Positions 47,797-59,625 of a DNA stretch of 64,000 nucleotides are shown here, piece by piece. The notes beneath the pieces were generated by a model, which ran no database searches, was not told the origin of the DNA, and worked only from the letters and a program-made list of their open reading frames with translations. Every line of letters starts with the position of its first letter. The stretch's first letter is position 1. Source of the DNA: Dipylidium caninum (Eukaryota; Platyhelminthes; Cestoda; Cyclophyllidea; Dipylidiidae); contig QEYB01000556.1 of the NCBI GenBank assembly GCA_017562135.1, positions 1 to 64,000 on the forward strand, given 5' to 3'. The position numbers were made by a program, and so were the translations under genes.

Positions 47797-48086
47797 TTAA
47801 TTATTCCTGAACAACGACTTTCCAATCCAGCTTAACGTGTAAAACATAAGAAAGACAATAACCGTTGTAGGAATAAGAAGGAAATAATAGACTTCCATCC
47901 ACCAATTACCTGAGTTCGCAAAATAGTTACACCGCCTTTTAAACACGTCACCTTAAACAAAGCAATTTATTTTAAAAACACTGCGAATGAGAACAACGGG
48001 TTACTTAAAAATAGAATGTCTTGAACAATAGTTGATGGTAATTTGGGCAAATTTTTAATTTCCACGGAAAGTAGATGATTATTTAT
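47797..48086 (-). CDS. C-terminal exons of an unrecognised single-pass membrane protein
   Basis: Two minus-strand exons, 48086-48005 and 47951-47797, join in phase across a 53-bp intron with GTAAC donor and TTTAAG acceptor. The 78 residues end in a 23-residue hydrophobic span (VYYFLLIPTTVIVFLMFYTLSWI) and a short basic tail, KSLFRNN. This fits a type I membrane protein with its C-terminus in the cytosol. The upstream part (KNLPKLPSTIVQDILFL, then a Cys/Asn-rich stretch and two Trp) is not a family I recognise. Earlier exons probably lie between 48.1 and 49.5 kb. It directly precedes TRAPPC1 on the same strand. Confidence 0.55.
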
Positions 48087-48719
48087 CTACTACAAGTTGA
48101 TTTAAACGCGACCACAGGAGAATGCGATAACTATCTAACCAGAGCAATGGTTTCAATTCCTTCGTGTAAAATGCACGCTAGCCTTGTCGGTTTGAGTGGG
48201 AAGAAGGCGAGTAACAACAAACCACCCTCAAATTACGGTCGGTACGTAGCCCCATCCCTCTAACTCCTATATAGACTATTAATCTCGGCGTCTACCAGTG
48301 CCTCATTTAGTCCACATGTTGCTTACCACCGCATAAATAATTTCGTACACGATATGGCGCTTCTATTGGTTGTGATCCCAGATTTTCAATCTAGACCATC
48401 CACAACTTGAACCCTAAACTTCTCGCAGTATAACACGTTCATGTCAGCGTTAGAGAGAGGTATGTGCCGGATTTTAAAACCAAAGTGCCGATTTTGTCAG
48501 TAGTAAGTAAATAAAATTACCGTTTGACTTCCTTTGACTTACATTGCACTCTCAAGCCCGCCTGAATTATGAAGGTCACGTTTGCCAAACACTTAATCGC
48601 AACGATTGCTTTTTAAAACGAGCGAATGTTTACCAATGACGCTAAGTAGCTTTTCTTTTAAATTAACAATTATAAGTTTCGATCATGTTCATTTTTTTAC
48701 TTATAAAAATTTAAACATC

Positions 48720-49465
48720 CATTATTGTGTGTGAAGGATTTGAACGTCTGCATTTGGCGGTCGCAGTATGAGAAGCAAGTGCGGACATAAATTATTCGTC
48801 CAAAAGAAGAAGCCCAGCTTCGTAAATTGGCTCCTGCCCCAGCGGTGCATGAATGTCTTTCGTGTTAGTTTCTCCTTCATTCTTACTTTCGTACCACTCG
48901 AACCAATTAACTCTTTGACAATCAAGGGACAATGTAGACACAAAAGGGATACTGTCAATGTTTTTGTAAGATAAAAATCCCAATGCTAGAACATATTGTC
49001 GCGGAAGGGGTAGGAAACCATTCATTGGTAAATTTGTTTCACCGGAATTTCCGAGCTCTTAAATTATATTTCTTTGCCATACATGCAGTCACATCGGGTA
49101 GGACGATTATAGATAACCGTGTTGGATCAAGGAAAAAATGCATGTTTGTTCTCACTGGGATCGCTCATGTTTGCGTTTATTTCGTAAGATGAAGACCCGG
49201 CCTGGGACGTTTTGAGTTCTTAATCATCCAGTGTTAAAGCGAAAAATCTTTGACTCTTGCAGATCTGACTATTGTCAGAAGAAGGAGCATCTCGTTTATA
49301 CCAAAATAATATCGTATATTCGTCGCCAAAAAGTGTTTTTGACTTCCTGCTTGCCTCTCCGCTCACAGGTAGAGTACCGCTTTTCCTAAATAATACAACA
49401 GATTGTTGAAAAATCACATAGTATGTCACCATAGTGGGTTTCGGAGTCCTATTAGCAATTCGCAT
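48720..49465 (-). other. Protein-like minus-strand frames, probable upstream exons of the membrane-protein gene
   Basis: Two frames look coding on the minus strand: 49465-49220 (about 80 codons, with Trp, Tyr and charged residues evenly spread) and 49025-48792. The second reads GFLSYKNIDSIPFVSTLSLD and then NWFEWYE, where a GTAAGAA donor occurs. Splicing 53 bp further on, to an acceptor ending GGGGCAG, continues an open frame to a GTAAAA donor near 48.70 kb. I could not join these in phase to the exons at 48086, and I do not recognise the protein. Confidence 0.3.
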
Positions 49466-49689
49466 AATGTGTTACCGAACAACGTGCCAAATTTAAAAGA
49501 AGCCTTACGCCAAAAATCTAATTTTAAAGTTAAAACGTGGGAACTAAGTATTTAAAATATAACATCGTTTATTGATTTATGCAAGTCGTACCCATTTGTT
49601 TATTGCGTCCCCGAATCACCTAAATATTGAAGGTCCATTTCTTGATGCCCTAGTTCCCGCTCTGTTCGATACAGTGACTTTCCCCGGTG

Positions 49690-52600
49690 ATGTTGGCTGA
49701 AGCGCCTTCAGTAGAAAAGTTTTGTGGCAACCTTTCAACCAGTTTTTGGGAAGGACAAAGCATTGGATTTTGCTTGAGCGAACTATCACTACATATTCCT
49801 GCTTCACTCGCGCTCTCCATCATTTCTCTGATATTGATCGCAAAAATATCGCCCTCTTTGGCGTTTGAATGGCCTTTCACAAGGTGGATCATGCTACGGA
49901 TTGTTCTCGACGTCATTATTTTGATTAAATGTGCCCTTGTTTTGCTACTGTCTACGCTATCTATTTTTCCTGCATTTTCTAATTCTCTATTTGTCTACGT
50001 CATTAATTTCGGTGCTACATTTGTTTGCTTATCTTTCGTGACTCTGCTTGATGTAATTCACGGCAAAGTTAACGTTCTCAATTCACGAGGATCAAGGTGC
50101 GTCTTGATAGTTGAAATCATTTACTTTTACATATCGTCTTTGCAAATGTGGTCCATTTTTTCTAATCCACTACTGTCCAAGGAGCTAACTGCTACAATAA
50201 TCTTTGCAATGGACCCTATTTTTCTTGGATTCCGTCTTCTCACTAAAGTCCCAATAGTAAAACCTGTTGAGAACGAGCGAATTACAAGGGCGCGTCTTAT
50301 GCGCCAAATGAATTTTCGTCAAGTCTATGAGACATCGATTCGACGAAGTCATACAACCATTCAATCCATTCAGTCGGAAACATCCGTCGGTTGTCTCAAA
50401 AGGGTCATGTTTACTTGGATCACCGATACAATCACGAGGGGTTACTATGGAGAGTTACTTTCATCTAGCACTCTTCCTCTTCTCCCGAAATCGCTCTACG
50501 CCGAAACTTTGGAAGGCATTCTGAATATTAAACCAAGCTTTCCTAAACGCAAAACGAAATTTAGTGTAGCCATACCTCTCATCAGCCAACTCATCACTAA
50601 CTTTGGTAAAGAAGCCTTAATTCTGGGGTCTATCAAATTTACCTTTAGTATAGTTAGCTTAGTGGGCCCGGTTTTCCTCAGTAAATTCGTCGAACAGCTC
50701 ATGCAAGTTCCGACCAACTGGAAAATCACATTACTTTGGGGAGTTGTGTTGATCATTTCCCGCCTGGTGGGTATCTTCCTTGATATAGCTTACAACTACT
50801 GGACGCCCCGTTTCGGATACAAGGTGAAAATTTCTGTCACAACACTCGTTTACCAACAAATGTTGAAATACAAAGCATCTACGTTATCGAAGTTCAGTAC
50901 TGGAAATTTAATTAATCTCCTCACTTCCGATACCGAAAGGGTCGTAAACCTCATACCCAGTCTTAATGAATTATGGGCTATGCCCGTTCAAGTTGTGATA
51001 GCTATTTGGCTACTTTATTATCAAGTCGGCGTCTCTTGCTTTGTCGGTGTTGGTGTATTGGTCATTCTTCTGCCAATTAATCGTGTGATTACGGGTCTAA
51101 TTGGAAAGTTCTCCGTTGAACTGATGCGACATAAAGATCTAAGAGTTAAGGTAGGTTTTGACCAAGCCGTTGGTTTCACTGTTTTTGATCAATTGACCAA
51201 GTTTCTTTGTTAGCTGGTGTCAGAGATGCTGAAGAATATGGCTGCTGTCAAGTTTGCTTGCTGGGAGCTTCTAATACGTCGAAAAGTCCTTGAGACGCGA
51301 CGTCGTGAATTGAATGCACTTAAGGGGCAGAAGCTGTTGAATGCTGTTTGTGTCTTCTTTTGGGCGGCGTGCCCTGCTTTGTTGGCCGGCTCAACATTCG
51401 CCACCTATGTTGCGCTGGGCAACGTACTCTCACCAGCAAAGGTAAAGTCATGTCGCTTGTAATAAAATATTAGGTTTTCACTAGTCTTGCGCTATTTAAT
51501 ATACTCATAGTTCCTATGAACGCCTTCCCCTGGGTTCTGAATGGTGTTGTCGAGGCATGGATTTCCGCGGGTAGAATATGTTATCTATTCGACGTCGATG
51601 ACGTTTCTGAAAGGATTACCAAACAACATTTTAATTTGGACAACAACTCTGTGGAGTTCTCTCAGGATCAGACCACTCCCGAACTCATTCTCAGCTCACA
51701 ATTCTATTGGGACTCTATTGATAATCCGACACTGACAGACTTAAATGTAGCAATATCCAAAGTAGGTCTGTCCATTTCACCTCTTTCTCATATCACTGTT
51801 TACAGGGTCAGCTTATTGGTGTCGTTGGACCTATAGCGTCGGGAAAAACATCTTTTCTTCTTGCTCTCATGGGTGAACTTAAAACGGCCGAACCTCAACA
51901 AATGCCGGTTCAACTTAATTTTGCTTACGTCGGATTCATACCTTGGCTTCAAAAGGGGAGTATTTGTACGAATATCCTATTCGGAGAACCTCTTGACCCT
52001 CAATGGTTGGAGACCATCATTGATGCCTGCGGATTGTCGGAAGACCTCAAAGAAATGCCAGAAGGTCTAAACACCGAGGTTGGTGAATCAGGCAATCGGC
52101 TTTCCGGTGGTCAGAAGGCCCGAGTGGCTCTTGCAAGGGCTGTCTATCAACGCGCCGATGTCTACCTTTTTGACGATCCCTTGGCTGCGTTGGACGTCCA
52201 CGTAGCTCACAGTATTATACGAAAGTGCATAGGAAATAGTGGAATTCTCTCCGATAAAACGCGGATTATAGCAACACACAGGCCCGAATGGCTGTTCGAC
52301 GAAGTACTTTGAGTCATGATTCCTTCTAACTCAGTTGGTTTAGGATGACACAAAATTTGGCGGCCCTGCTGACCGAGTTATCACATTGTCTGAAGGTAGA
52401 ATTACACAGCAATGGACTCCACAAAATGAACACCCCCGGTCCGATCGCGACACGCTTAAGTATTCAATCCCAAGTACTGGAGTCACTTCTACCGGTGACC
52501 TCCATTCTGAAGATGTAATAGAAACTACGAATGATCGGACACCTTTATTGTCTTTGCAGCAAGGAAATAATAGTGTTATTAATTTTGGATCAAATGAAGA

Positions 52601-55600
52601 CGAGCAATCTACAAACTGGGAAAAGTTTGCCTTTGGTTCAATCTCTTCCCGTATTTATGGGTCATACTTCCGTGCAGTGGGTTTACTTCTTACCTTGGCG
52701 GTTTTGATTTCACTAATCTTGATGCAAGGCACGTAACTTAGCTTAAGAAATGAATAAAAGAGCAAAGTTAATTTTCTTACAAAAGGCAATTGGGTAATAA
52801 TTTTCCTTTAAAGCTAGTCGCAATGCCCAAGACTACTGGTTATCTTATTGGATGCAGAAGAATGAGGATAATGTTACAACACCGACGTTGCACTACGTTG
52901 GTTCTCACTATTCCCTCATCATTGACCACCTCCATCAATTCTTCCAACAACAGCTTACCAGTGAGCCAGTCGCCAACTCAACAAAATTCTACTTCTCCGT
53001 GTACGGGGGCATAATTGGAGCCAATGTTGTTGTCACAGTATTTCGTGCAGTACTCTTCGCCTATGCCGGCCTTCGGGCTGCTGCCAACATTCATCGGTGC
53101 TTACTGGACGCAGTTCTTCAGGTCCGTCCGTCTTATTTCGTGTAACGCGACGCTGCATAGCGCGGGGGCGGGCTCAGGGGGCGTTGGAGCCCCACTGGCT
53201 GTCCGATTTCTAGGCCGTGTGCTGCTCGATCGATCGATCGGTCGACGCTTGCGCGAGTTGCCCCGCTCCTTAAATCGCCCTGCGTTTTAAGTCAGAACAG
53301 CAGTTATTTGTTATTTTATTTGGTCGATGTCAACGCTTGATCGGCACGACCTCTTTAAGGATAGAATCCCATGCAGGTTAGAGATTCCGCCAATGCTTAC
53401 CAAAACGCAAATTTGATGTATGTGATTGTGGATATATGAGTTTGTGTACTAGGTCAATCTGTTGGAGTTTTTCAGCCTTAGCCTAGTACTTTTTTCGTGG
53501 TCAGCCAGACCATTGTCTGTAGATCTGTTAACGACCCGTTTATTTGACGTTCCAGGGTGAGATGTATTTCTTCGACACCACTCCACTAGGCCGCATTCTT
53601 AACAGGTTCTCTTCAGATGTGGGCACCATTGATGATGGTTTACCCTTCCTCTTGGACATCTTCTTGGCCATACTATTTTCCTTGCTGGGCTCCCTTGTCG
53701 TAACGTGCTTAGCGATGCCGACTGTTCTCTTTATGTGCTTACCCCTACTCTTTGTCTACTGGTCTGTCCAACGTCTCTACAGAGCTGCTGCGCGGGACAT
53801 CAAACGGCTTTCCAGGTTATTTGCTCCTTTTGATTCATTTGACCCACTTCTACTTCGCGTGACCTCCATGGCAAGTTCTATAATTGTTCTTTTACCTGCC
53901 TCAAACTAGGTCCTACGAAAACAAAAAGAACCACTCCCCCTAAGCACAGTGTCCTAGCAGATACATATTACTTAGTGTCTCACAAATTTGATTTTAATTA
54001 TGGACCATCAATTAAGAAGTATTTTCTCCAAATAATTGATTCTTAACGGCAAAATATTAGCCTAAATATCTCATGTGTGCTCAACGTTACTCTTTGCCAA
54101 ACTTGAGAAAATGTACCATACAATAAGTAATTATTAAGTGTTAAGAAATAATTTACGGCAAATTACAGCATATCCCGTTCCCCCGTGTACGCTCACTTCT
54201 CGGAAAGCATCGGAGGTTTGGTGGTGATCCGGGGTCTGCACAAAGAGGCAGCCTTCCTCTCCACTGCCTGTTCACGGCTGAATGAGCTGACGCGTTGCGA
54301 GTTGGCAGCGCTCGCAGCCGCCGCTTGGCTTAATCTTCGCCTCCAAACTCATTGCCCTCCTTGTCGTGAGTAGCGTCGTCCTCATCGCTCTCCTCGGCCG
54401 CTCCACTGGCGTGACTGAGGTGCTTCTCTTTCCTTCCCCCCACCCTCTTCAATGCCTGTCACCTAGTGGCGGACTTAGTCACCAATCCAAATTTTTGAAT
54501 TTTTAAATTCAATTTTTTTTGATAAATCGGCTTCTATTTACGATTTATTTAGCCAAAACATTCGGCGGAATTTCCAGACTTATTCATTGAGCCTTAGCCC
54601 GTTCCTCTACTAATTCTTTATCCACAAATTATCTTAACAAATTTGTCGCTCCGAATGAGAGATTAAGAAACGTTGCCGAGAATTGTCTTATGGTTAGTAG
54701 CTATATTTCCATACCGTATATTATCTGTTCAGATAACAGTTTCAAGGCTCTCGTATTTAATTGTAAGAGGCGAAATCGAGACACGCAATATTGCTTCAGG
54801 TGAGTCTGGCCGGGTTGGCGGTGATTTACGCCCTGATGCTCGCCAATTCGATGACCTCCTTGGTAAGCACGATGAGCGATACGGAGAAGGACTTCGTTGC
54901 GGTTGAGCGATGTCGGGAACTAACTGAGGAGACGCCCTTTGAAGACGACATCGTCTCCTGCTCTGTCATAGTGAGTCAAGCAGTATTTTCCGCGTCTTTC
55001 TTCTCCTCCATATCAATTCTCTTTGCTTTCTTATTGCTACTTAACCCAGAGTAAATACACTATCAAGTGCAGTTTTGCTTCAAACCTCTGATCTGACGAT
55101 TGCCTAATATGAATCCTTTCTGTAAACTTTTATACTTTCATCCATTTGCCGCTTAGCAGTTACTTCTAAGGCGCAGAATGTATTGCAAACCATTTAATCT
55201 CAATCTTCGTTTGTATAAACTCTATTTTGGTAGTATACTCCCGCTGTGCCTACAACCAATTACGTAAATCTCAGTGAACTCCTAGTAAACAAAATATTCA
55301 TCAGTTTACGCCCATCAGCCTGTCGGCACAGTGCCTTGGCGGCCAACACCCTACCCTACACATTCTGGAGCAACCGCTACTTACTTGTTATTTCAAATTG
55401 CGTCTAGTCGTGTCAGTTGCGCAAGCCTCTTCCTTTTCATCTTCGCTTTCGATGTATTATCGTCAGATAATGCTGCGTCGATGACAAAACCGATTGTTGT
55501 GCAACTCTTGCTAAACGTCAAACATTTGGATTAGCGCGTTAAACTAACATCACTGTCAATGTTATCAACTTTCCTCTCGTTTTGTTCGAAGAGTGACACA

Positions 55601-57841
55601 CACTGACGGTTGACGGGCTTTATAAAGGCTACTTCCTTAGGAACTCGAAGCTCCTACATTTCGTCTGCCTCTGTTAAATGGTAGTGATTTTAAGATTTGT
55701 GCCGCATATTTTGTATAATTGTAAACTCAGTAAATATACTCCAAGGAATTTCTCCCTTTTCTACTTTTACTCACCATCGAGGCTCCAAAACACCGTCACT
55801 CAGCGAATTACTCCCGTTTCATGCGACGGGGAATTTCTGCCTGCTCTCCGGTGGATGTCTTGTGGCCAAAGGAGGGTCATATTGTTTTCGAAAATGTCCA
55901 CCTCATGTACCCCTCTGCTACAGCCTCGACCGAACGAGCGGCTGCGGTGGGGCCGAATGAAGTAGACAATTTTGCGCTGGTTGATGTTTCCCTCGTGGTG
56001 CAGCCCGGTGAACATGTAGGAATAGTTGGTCGCACAGGCTCAGGAAAGTCCTCGATCTTACGTGTTCTCTTGCGCCTCGTGCCACATCTCGAAGGCCCCG
56101 TTACAGACGCACGAGTTGCTCGTCTTAAGAACTTTCGTGGAGCCACTGGCACTGTTAGTCCACCTACTACTTCTTCACTAAATATTTCTTTCCGATCTTG
56201 CCTTTTGTCCGCCTATTGAAGGCCAACATCTCCAGATTTCAGCACAGACTACAGAATAGTTGTCGATCCGATTGAAAAGCAAACAGTAATTAGTGGTTGT
56301 ACGACAGTCGGAAGTAGGAAAAAAGGTAGGTTTTTACGCTGCAGGTCAAGAATTAACACATATGGAAGCAATATTGAATGAAGTAAACACCTTAAAGCTA
56401 TTCAAGTGATAGGAGGAAATAATTCTGCGTTGTAAACTCCACACTAATAGTCAAACGAGCCGATTGTGGACGTTGAATTGCCCTATGACTGACCATCTCT
56501 AATACTTAACCGCGTGAAAATACTAAATACCACGTCTGTAAATCGAGAAGGTTGAGCGACATCTATTTGATATTGTCTTTTTTGATTAATGAATATGTTG
56601 ACTCGTCTTCTAGGTGAAAATCGATGGCATAGACGTGCGTCAAGTGCCACTTAATGTTTTGCGTTCAAGAATCCTGTGTGTTTCTCAGGACCCCTTTCTG
56701 TTTTCCGGCACCGTCCGCGAAAATCTTGATCCTTATGGGTGAGTGTCCTGGATGTTTTGATTCTCCATCGGTTGCCCTGTCCCTCCACTTAACATGGGTC
56801 TCATTGCCACTTCTTTCACATGCTAGAATAATTCTTGTTTGGTATAAGGACTCACAGTCTTAGAATTTTTTTCTGGCCGCTTACTACCTCCTCCCGCTTC
56901 TTCAAAATTACGCCATTTACGCGCATATATAATCGTGCTGACTATTTATAAGTAGAGATTCTCTATCGTTAGTGCCTACTCGGATGCACGCCTAGTAGAA
57001 ATGTTGTGTCGAAGCGGTTTGGTGGCTGAGGAGAAAGACGCTTTGGCGCTCCTATCCAGTGAAGTTGGTGAAGCAGGTCGAAACTTATCAGCGGGACAAC
57101 GTCAACTCCTCTGTTGTCTCGAGCCTTCTTCCGCCATGACTCGACCTGCAGAGTCATCTGCCTCGATGAGGTTACTGCGTCCCTCGATGACACTTGCGAG
57201 GAAAGGATTCAGGTAAGTGGGGCTCTTGAGCTAAAACCGTTACTCCGGTGCCGTCTAAGTTAGAGCTGAATTGAATTAAGTCTTTGCACCCAAATGATGC
57301 AAGTTTCTCCTAAGTGAAATACATTTCAAAACTTTCTGGCTCGAATTTTGAACTTTGCGCAAATATCGCGTAATTTTGTTGTTAGATTTCTAAAAACTTA
57401 CTTGTTTGTTTTGGGACTTCACCTTTTCATAATCAAAACGTAACCTTTTATACCAAAATCGAGGAAAGTTAACTGGATTGGTTTTGCGCTTCTTAAAAAA
57501 AACTCCTAAGACAAATGCTTACATCTATTCTCTAGATTCCTAGAGCAATTAGCATGTTACTCTTTTTTCATCCTCGCTCTTCTCTTTGTGGGCGAAGGAG
57601 CTCTTTGCTTACCTAAGGACTTCTTACCATATTTAAACTGAAGGGTATGTTGAATCACGAATTCGCCAACTCGACTGTCTTGCTGGTGGCCCATCGCCTC
57701 TCCACGGTGCTGCGTTGTTGCTCCCGCGTGGTTGTGATGAGTTTTGGACGCATCATCGAAGAGGGCTCGCCGCACCTTTTGGCCCAGGACCCCACCACAC
57801 ACTTCCATAAAATGCTCCATAATTATGAATTGGCGCCCTGA
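49690..57841 (+). CDS. ABCC10: ABC transporter, ABCC10/MRP7 type, complete but with two frameshifts
   Basis: ABCC10 exports lipophilic and conjugated compounds using ATP. Thirteen exons: 49690-51150, 51214-51441, 51474-51761, 51806-52303, 52344-52732, 52818-53121, 53556-53815, 54169-54419, 54800-54970, 55782-56099, 56614-56738, 56973-57212, 57644-57841; about 1576 residues (human 1492). Order: TMD0 ([10 protein letters not shown] near the start, as in MRP7), TMD1, NBD1, linker, TMD2 ([18 protein letters not shown]), NBD2. NBD1 has GPIASGKT (667-674), LSGGQ (758-762), LFDD and THR; the fourth Walker A position is Ala instead of Gly. NBD2 has canonical GRTGSGKS (1366-1373), LSAGQ, CLDE with the catalytic Glu, and AHRLS. 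The reading frame slips at 54345-54347 (one A too many) and at 57114-57115 (one T too few). Everything around both points is conserved. Intron 2 is 32 bp and intron 4 is 40 bp. Confidence 0.92.
53122..53555 (+). other. ABCC10 intron 6 with GC-rich insert and CGAT tandem repeat
   Basis: The first ~170 bp of this intron are far richer in G+C than other introns and include a short CGAT tandem at 53227-53240. The rest is T-rich like its neighbours. The GC-rich part may be an old repeat fragment; I cannot match it to copies A or B. Confidence 0.45.
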
Positions 57842-59334
57842 TGCGAATTTGCTCACTCCAACCCACTGTGTCTATCCGAAACTGATTGTTCCACTCTATC
57901 TAGATTTAAGCACAGAAATTGTAGGTGATCATAATTCCCAAATTAAATATACATTGTAAGAAGTACTATCAAAATTAGATCGTTTGAAAGGAGGAGTTGA
58001 CCATTGTTTTGTTTTCAGTACTCTTTTGTGGAAACGGAATCCCGGCCCTTCCCATTACGATAAGAATTAAGGGGTGCAAATTCTAGCCAAATTGAAGCCT
58101 TGGTTAATTTCATTGATGGTTCCACGACGTCATCTTGTCAAGCAACCTAATTTACTTTTGATCTTCATCTACCGCAAACAGCCTTGCGAAGAAGTGTCGG
58201 AACTGGCTAATTTGGGGAGCAGGATGTCGACTGCGCACACGTCACGATTGCTGCCGTGCAGATCTCACTTGAGCCTTGGTGGTACGTTCGAGTCCTGACA
58301 GTACGGACTGGTCGTCGCCGCGCCCACTGTCCACATGCACTACTACTTGGTAGACAGAAATACATACCATTTAAGAGCCGTCGGGGAATGAGGATTATGT
58401 GAAGCCGTAGGAAATAATCAGCTAAACCCAATGCCTAATAACTGCCGCGTTGGTCATACCCGAATTTGAGTTCTGCGTGGCTGCTCTTGTGGATGGTGAT
58501 TAGCCTACAGGTTAGTCGAATTTCAAACAAAGTGGTATGCCTCTGTAACGGCTAAATTAAGGAGCCAACAACTGCTTTCGGTGGACGGCTTGCGTCCAAC
58601 TTCTCGGAGAGGGTACATAAATGAGTTGCCATAGCAGCAGTTTCAGTGTGCTACTTAAAACCGTCGCGGCGATCGAGGCCCAACCCGGACGATGCTCTAA
58701 ACTGTCTGCACTTGGTGTCACAACGACGGCACCGCAGTGTGGGCAACTCAACTCGGCTATCCCTCTAGACTACTTATTTTAGTGATGGTTTGTATTTCAT
58801 GTCTGGAGAAGGTTTGCCTTATTTGCAGCACGCAAATTTTTTTCTGCTGCAGACATCATGCTATGGGAATGGTGTAGTGAAGTGAATGTTCCCTAATCCA
58901 ATTTGTACACAACCGTTCGTCAACATTAAGCCGATGTCGTTTATTTGAGCCTCGTCTTCTCACTTTCAGCTAATGTGGATCACGGGTGGAGTCTCCTGAA
59001 GCTGTGGACAAATGACCCATATTTCCTGCACACCTCTTTATAGCTGAAAAAAAGCGGCAGAAAACGTTTAGCTGGAGCACAGACGTTGGTGGTCTTTCCC
59101 ACTGATTGTCGCTAAACTTCTTTCCCAAAAGTATTAATTTGGTTTAGAGGCAAACCGTAATCTGAAGCACGGCCGGAAGGTGCTAGTGGGTTTCATGTGG
59201 GCGCAATTTCATCTGTTTTGCTTTAGTCTGCCATGAGAAGCTTAGAAATAACGCAAAGTCGCACCCTTGAATAAGTGATGACCACTTAGCACCACGAGAC
59301 CACCAGACTTTGGAAGAAGCCACTTAGTCTCCCC

Positions 59335-59625
59335 TCGCGCCCGTGCGGAGTTGTGGCGCGCGGGGCGGGCGGATGGGCATAAATAATGCGCGCGCGTGGA
59401 TCTCCTCTACTCCGGTCGGAGGGTCCACGACAGCTTCGTGAGAGTCGCGCGCGTCGCGCATTTTTCATTTACCGACCGCGGCCCTGCGAGTCTTCGCGTT
59501 CGGCTGGTGCCGTCGGAGCACAATGCCAGCCACGAAGAGAACCTCGGGGCGGGGAGGGGAGAGCTCGCTCTCGAGGGGTCAGGGCGGGCAGCGAAGGGCG
59601 CTGCTGTGGCTGCTATGTGAACTAC
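59335..59625 (+). promoter_or_regulatory. CpG-rich island with a TATA-like box
   Basis: This ~290-bp block has a dense cluster of CpG and GCGCGC. It contains GGGCATAAATAATGCG (TATA-like, 59376-59391), then an open frame on the plus strand from about 59386 to 59628. It looks like a core promoter with a first exon, but I found no downstream coding exon to the window end. A fragment of a GC-rich repeat is an equal possibility. Confidence 0.3.

Noticed and set aside
52721..52817. A GC donor for ABCC10 intron 5 (after 52728)
   Set aside because: A normal GT donor after 52732 with the acceptor at 52816-52817 gives the family motif M-Q-x-T-R-N-A just as well, so the canonical junction was preferred.
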